A stretch of 64,000 nucleotides of DNA from Bacteroidota bacterium. Lineage in GTDB: Bacteria > Bacteroidota > Bacteroidia > Bacteroidales > FEN-979. The notes under the pieces are model-generated. The model saw only the letters and a list, made by a program, of their open reading frames with translations, searched no databases and had not been told where the DNA came from. Shown here piece after piece: positions 61,701-64,000 of this stretch (the stretch's first letter is position 1; each line of letters begins with the position of its first letter). The translations under genes and the position numbers were made by a program. Location: contig JAPLDK010000055.1 of the NCBI GenBank assembly GCA_026391775.1, positions 1 to 64,000 of the forward strand. Reading direction: 5' to 3'.

Positions 61701-64000
61701 TAAGTTCCACCATTGGCATACTTATGTTTTACGTCCGGACTGGCAGGGAAGTTAATCACAACACTTTGGCCATCACCGAAGAACCATTCCCATTTATTGA
61801 TACTGCCATGGGCCGTTGTGGAAAGGTCGGTGAACTGAACAGAGTCACTTGCGCAAGTGGGTGAGGAGAAGCTGAATTGGGAAACCGGCGAACCGTAAAC
61901 CTGGATCGATTTGGTGATAGACTTTATACAACCAGCTGAAGTGGTCACCGTGAGCGTGACATTGAATGTGCCGGAATTGGCATAGGTATAAGAAGGATTC
62001 TGCACGGTTGCAGTACCTCCGTCACCAAAAGACCATGCCCAGGTGACTATTGTACCTCCGGATGAGGCATCGGTGAATACCGTTGGGCTGCCTTTGCAAA
62101 CACTGGTTGCCGTAAAACCTGCTATGGGTTTTGCTTCGATGGTAACGGTTGCACTGCTGTCCTTATAACATCCACTTGCATTTGTAACTTTAAGATGCAC
62201 TATGTAAGGACCGGCAGCTGTGAAGTTATGTGTCGGATTCTGCTGATAAGAAGTGTTATTCCCTCCCGATCCGGGATCTCCGAAGGTCCACAGCCACTGG
62301 GTGATCTGCCCGCCTCCGTTTTGCTGTGAATTATCGGTGAACAGAACCGGGGTCATTTCACAGGTGATGGGAGACCAGCTGAAGCCGGAGATGGGGTTAT
62401 ACTGGATCTGAACCGAAATGGTCTTAGAGGCAATACATCCATCCGAAGTTGTAATTGTAAGTATTACCTGGTAAGTGCCTCCGGAAGTATATGTATGCGA
62501 GATGGTCGGGGTAGCAGAACTTCCTGATTGGCTATCGCCAAAATCCCAGTTCCTTAGTGTGACATAGCCATGTGATGTCGTCGAAATATCGGTAAATGTA
62601 ACTGAGCTGCCCGCACAGGTGGGGGAAGTATAGCTGAACATTACGTTGGGTGTTGGCCACACCTGAACAGGCTTTGTCACAGTATGCACACAACCATTGG
62701 AGGTTGTGACCGTAAGCGAAACATTAAACGTTCCACCTGAGGAATAAGTATAGGTCGGATTCTGGGCCGCTGAACTGCCGCCATTGCCAAAATCCCATAG
62801 CCAGGTAACGATGGTTCCGGCCGTAGAGGTGGAATTATCGGTAAAGGTAGTGGCGTTGCCCTGGCATGCCGAGGTGGCCGTGAAGTCAGCCACGGGATTG
62901 GCGTTGATGGTCACCTGCATGGAGTCCCTACCGATACAACCGTCGGCATTGGCAATAACCAGATGGACCCAGAATGTTCCGGCAGCCGAAAAATTATGGA
63001 TTGGGTTCTTCTGAGTTGAATTATTCGTTCCGCCTGAACCGGGATCTCCGAAGTTCCAGTTCCATTGGGTAATGTTTCCTCCTCCGTTAGGCTGGGAGTT
63101 GTCGTTGAACTGGACCGGTGTAAGCACACAAAGTGAATTGGTCACGGTAAAGTCTGCAATCGGTGCGAATTGTACAGTTACCGGGATTATTTTTGTACCT
63201 GTACAACTGTCGGAAGTTTTCACAGTCAGTAAAACATTATAATTTCCTCCGCTGGCATATAAGTGCGTAATTGAAGCAGCAGTCGTATACTGAGGGGGTC
63301 CGTCGCCGAAATCCCATATTCTTCTTACAATATACCCATGGCCGGTAGTTGACATATCGGTAAATGTCATAGTGTTGCCGGCGCAGGTCGGTGATGAGAA
63401 GCTGAAGGATGTAACCGGATGAGGATATATTTCGATAGGATTCGTAACACTATGTGTACATCCGTTTGAATTGGTCACCGTGAGTGTTACATAATGGATC
63501 CCTGCCGTACTGAAGAGATATGTTGGATTTGGAACATTGTCAGTCCCTCCGTCACCAAAATCCCAGGCCCATGTAACAATGGTTCCTGTGGGTGTTGTGG
63601 ATGCATCTGTAAATGCCGTCAGGTTGTCAAGGCAGCTGTTGGCTGCGGTGAATGCAGCGACAGGTTTTGCACTGACCGTCACATCAATGGTCTTTGTGGC
63701 AGTACATCCGTTAACATTGGTCACTATGAGAGTAACATGATGAACGCCTGCACTGGTAAAACTATGCGTGGGATTCTGCAGGGGTGATAAGTTCCCTGAG
63801 CCTGAACCCGGATCATCAAAGTTCCATGCCCACTGGGTGATAGTGCCGCCTCCGTTGGTTTGTGAATTATCATAAAAACTAAGGGCCTGGCCTAGACATC
63901 CTACCCCGATATACGTGAAATCGGAAATGGGTGCCGGGATCCCTGTAACGACTTTGGAAATGGAGTCAACACATCCGTCGGTGGTTGTGGTGATCAGGGT
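58718..64000 (-). CDS. Giant PKD-repeat surface adhesin with type IX type-B sorting domain (N-terminus outside window)
   Basis: At least 1760 residues are visible; the frame stays open to base 64000, so the start lies beyond. I count 19 PKD-like domains by their W-x-FGD/FGN/FGE motif, each ~80-95 residues. The first ten form a three-domain super-repeat of ~770 bp (types A, B, C recur in order). The chain ends in a gliding-motility-associated C-terminal domain (FVPNAFAPNSGN, ITVFDTWGHLVWES, GWDGTLNGEVMPQGNYFWKV, then TVILLR). It should be exported by the type IX system and act as a SprB-like adhesin in gliding or attachment; porP/sprF follows directly. Confidence 0.92.
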   Translation of the reverse strand, partial: TLITTTTDGCVDSISKVVTGIPAPISDFTYIGVGCLGQALSFYDNSQTNGGGTITQWAWNFDDPGSGSGNLSPLQNPTHSFTSAGVHHVTLIVTNVNGCTATKTIDVTVSAKPVAAFTAANSCLDNLTAFTDASTTPTGTIVTWAWDFGDGGTDNVPNPTYLFSTAGIHYVTLTVTNSNGCTHSVTNPIEIYPHPVTSFSFSSPTCAGNTMTFTDMSTTGHGYIVRRIWDFGDGPPQYTTAASITHLYASGGNYNVLLTVKTSDSCTGTKIIPVTVQFAPIADFTVTNSLCVLTPVQFNDNSQPNGGGNITQWNWNFGDPGSGGTNNSTQKNPIHNFSAAGTFWVHLVIANADGCIGRDSMQVTINANPVADFTATSACQGNATTFTDNSTSTAGTIVTWLWDFGNGGSSAAQNPTYTYSSGGTFNVSLTVTTSNGCVHTVTKPVQVWPTPNVMFSYTSPTCAGSSVTFTDISTTSHGYVTLRNWDFGDSQSGSSATPTISHTYTSGGTYQVILTITTSDGCIASKTISVQIQYNPISGFSWSPITCEMTPVLFTDNSQQNGGGQITQWLWTFGDPGSGGNNTSYQQNPTHNFTAAGPYIVHLKVTNASGCYKDSSATVTIEAKPIAGFTATSVCKGSPTVFTDASSGGTIVTWAWSFGDGGTATVQNPSYTYANSGTFNVTLTVTTSAGCIKSITKSIQVYGSPVSQFSFSSPTCASDSVQFTDLSTTAHGSINKWEWFFGDGQSVVINFPASPDVKHKYANGGTYGVILKITTTDNCTNEITLQVSVEFQPKSNFSNDAGACASMANQFHDLSQANGGTPVVSWEWTFGDPTSGSNNTSTQQNPTHTFTGGGTFSVHLLVTNATGCFDTLTKPVAVNAAPVPLFSFDTACVSSLTQFHDNSTSSSGTINAWLWSFGDPSSGSFNTSTLQNPTHNYSAPGNYMVTLGVTTSNNCTKDTTMQIAVSPKPIALFQYTAACAQDSTHFTDLSIAPNSQLVAWFWDFGDGGTATVQNPNHKYVNAGTFSVKEVVTNLSGCKDSVTISVIVHVKPVAAFQYTSKFCPKGQVTFQDMSTASGAVITDHLWIFEPGGTSTVPNPVYTFPVTDTTYAVTLIVTDTYGCMDTIVDSVRVKPAFKFTYTNDTVCHGYATHFSPVNQAQGDSLYSPRWEFGDPNSGPANYSSLYYTSHKFTAPGLYYVKLKVFNSDNCVDSVFRTVQVYALPKPHFSYTAPQCDSLLQFIDTTSNYGTGTIASWEWRFGDGSPPLIIPAPGPGDTSHIYAAPGDYQVTLIITNTRGCTDSITQGVTRLPCIKANYNYPDTLRCMNYMVTFQDTSVPTARISQWKWTWGDGNDTTYSHYSRYIKHKFTSAGTYNVKLWIKAIVNTKDVLDSLTQAVVIHPTPTTLFSNVPVCLHQPAIFRDTSLTNGEPVSAWKWNFGEPSSGVKDTSSLRNPTHTYATRDTFNIKLVTMNKFGCKDSLTKLLRIFGLPMARFNYTAACTGDPTFFRDSSSIADTTIGFWRWNFGDPSVVKDTSLLKDPSFKYKTAGNYLVRLIIRDHFGCKDTVDSTIAVHITPVSAFTLINGYDGTPGKVKLTNESSGASEYSWDFGNGKTSNDTNPVATFTEDGTYTIRLISTNTFGCTDTTYYEYKILFRGLFVPNAFAPNSGNMAVRLFKPVGMNLKTYHITVFDTWGHLVWESNKLDNNGAPLEGWDGTLNGEVMPQGNYFWKVTATFVDDSPWTGSDIGVKGGGGTMGTVILLR
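61490..63830 (-). repeat. A-B-C super-repeat of PKD domains (~770 bp period)
   Basis: Type C domains (FGDPGSGG/FGDPTSGS, preceded by Gly-Gly) begin near 63830, 63060, 62290 and 61520, about 770 bp apart. Between them lie a type A domain (WxFGDGGT-like) and a type B domain (SFSSPTCA..., STTxHG...). Beyond the fourth C the order is lost and domains diverge. Confidence 0.75.

Noticed and set aside
58718-64000. Periodic DNA at the window end as a mobile or satellite repeat
   Set aside because: The period is explained by tandem PKD domains in one open frame that ends in a type IX sorting domain.

Overview
This window is chromosomal DNA of a Bacteroidota bacterium, most likely an environmental, anaerobic or facultative member of the class Bacteroidia. 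Four things point there: promoters with the Bacteroidota -7 box TAnnTTTG; type IX secretion parts (a PorP/SprF protein, a giant PKD adhesin and a caspase, the latter two with gliding-type C-terminal sorting domains); phylum-typical gene neighbourhoods (HsdR-N/holA, DUF3822/rsmD, a DUF2795 protein); and FISUMP and DUF4010 proteins. There is no phage, insertion sequence or CRISPR array. Genes are packed tightly and no gene-free stretch exceeds 300 bases.

Layout. 1-3.6 kb: end of nadE, an Nfu-type Fe-S protein, and two related lipoproteins, the larger with a caspase/gingipain-like core. 3.7-6.5 kb: a minus-strand operon (M23 peptidase, MerR regulator, alkyltransferase-like protein, Mrp ATPase). 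6.6-18.8 kb: housekeeping genes (alaS, alkD, an aminotransferase, pckG, a cobalamin adenosyltransferase, rsmD, holA). 18.8-28.1 kb: two tandem acyl-CoA synthetases, then trxB-purL-SDR. 28.2-32.1 kb: tRNA-Pro(GGG) followed by a secreted FISUMP protein and two secreted caspases.

32.2-42.4 kb is the most striking part: seven closely spaced minus-strand genes. In transcription order they encode a diheme membrane cytochrome b, a membrane-anchored Fe-S/FAD oxidoreductase, a 20-heme and a 30-31-heme multiheme cytochrome c, an outer-membrane beta-barrel, a geranylgeranyl-reductase-family flavoprotein and a probable class I isoprenoid-synthase-like protein. A NrfJ-like lipoprotein is divergently transcribed. 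Read together they suggest an electron path from cytoplasm or quinone pool across the periplasm to or through the outer membrane, linked to isoprenoid (perhaps quinone) modification. This is an inference from gene content.

43.2-47.9 kb: a small Cys-rich exported protein and a lipid/small-molecule cluster (SDR, sulfotransferase, DUF1214, SDR). 47.9-57.5 kb: a TCA block (citrate synthase, aconitase, isocitrate dehydrogenase) that also holds a 1544-residue acyl-CoA-synthetase/GNAT fusion. 57.6-64 kb: the PorP/SprF protein and a giant PKD-repeat adhesin that runs off the window end.

Also notable: short repeats of a 7-base unit (AGGATCC) sit in frame inside both alaS and purL, and purL carries a second in-frame repeat of a GAGTCACGA-like unit.
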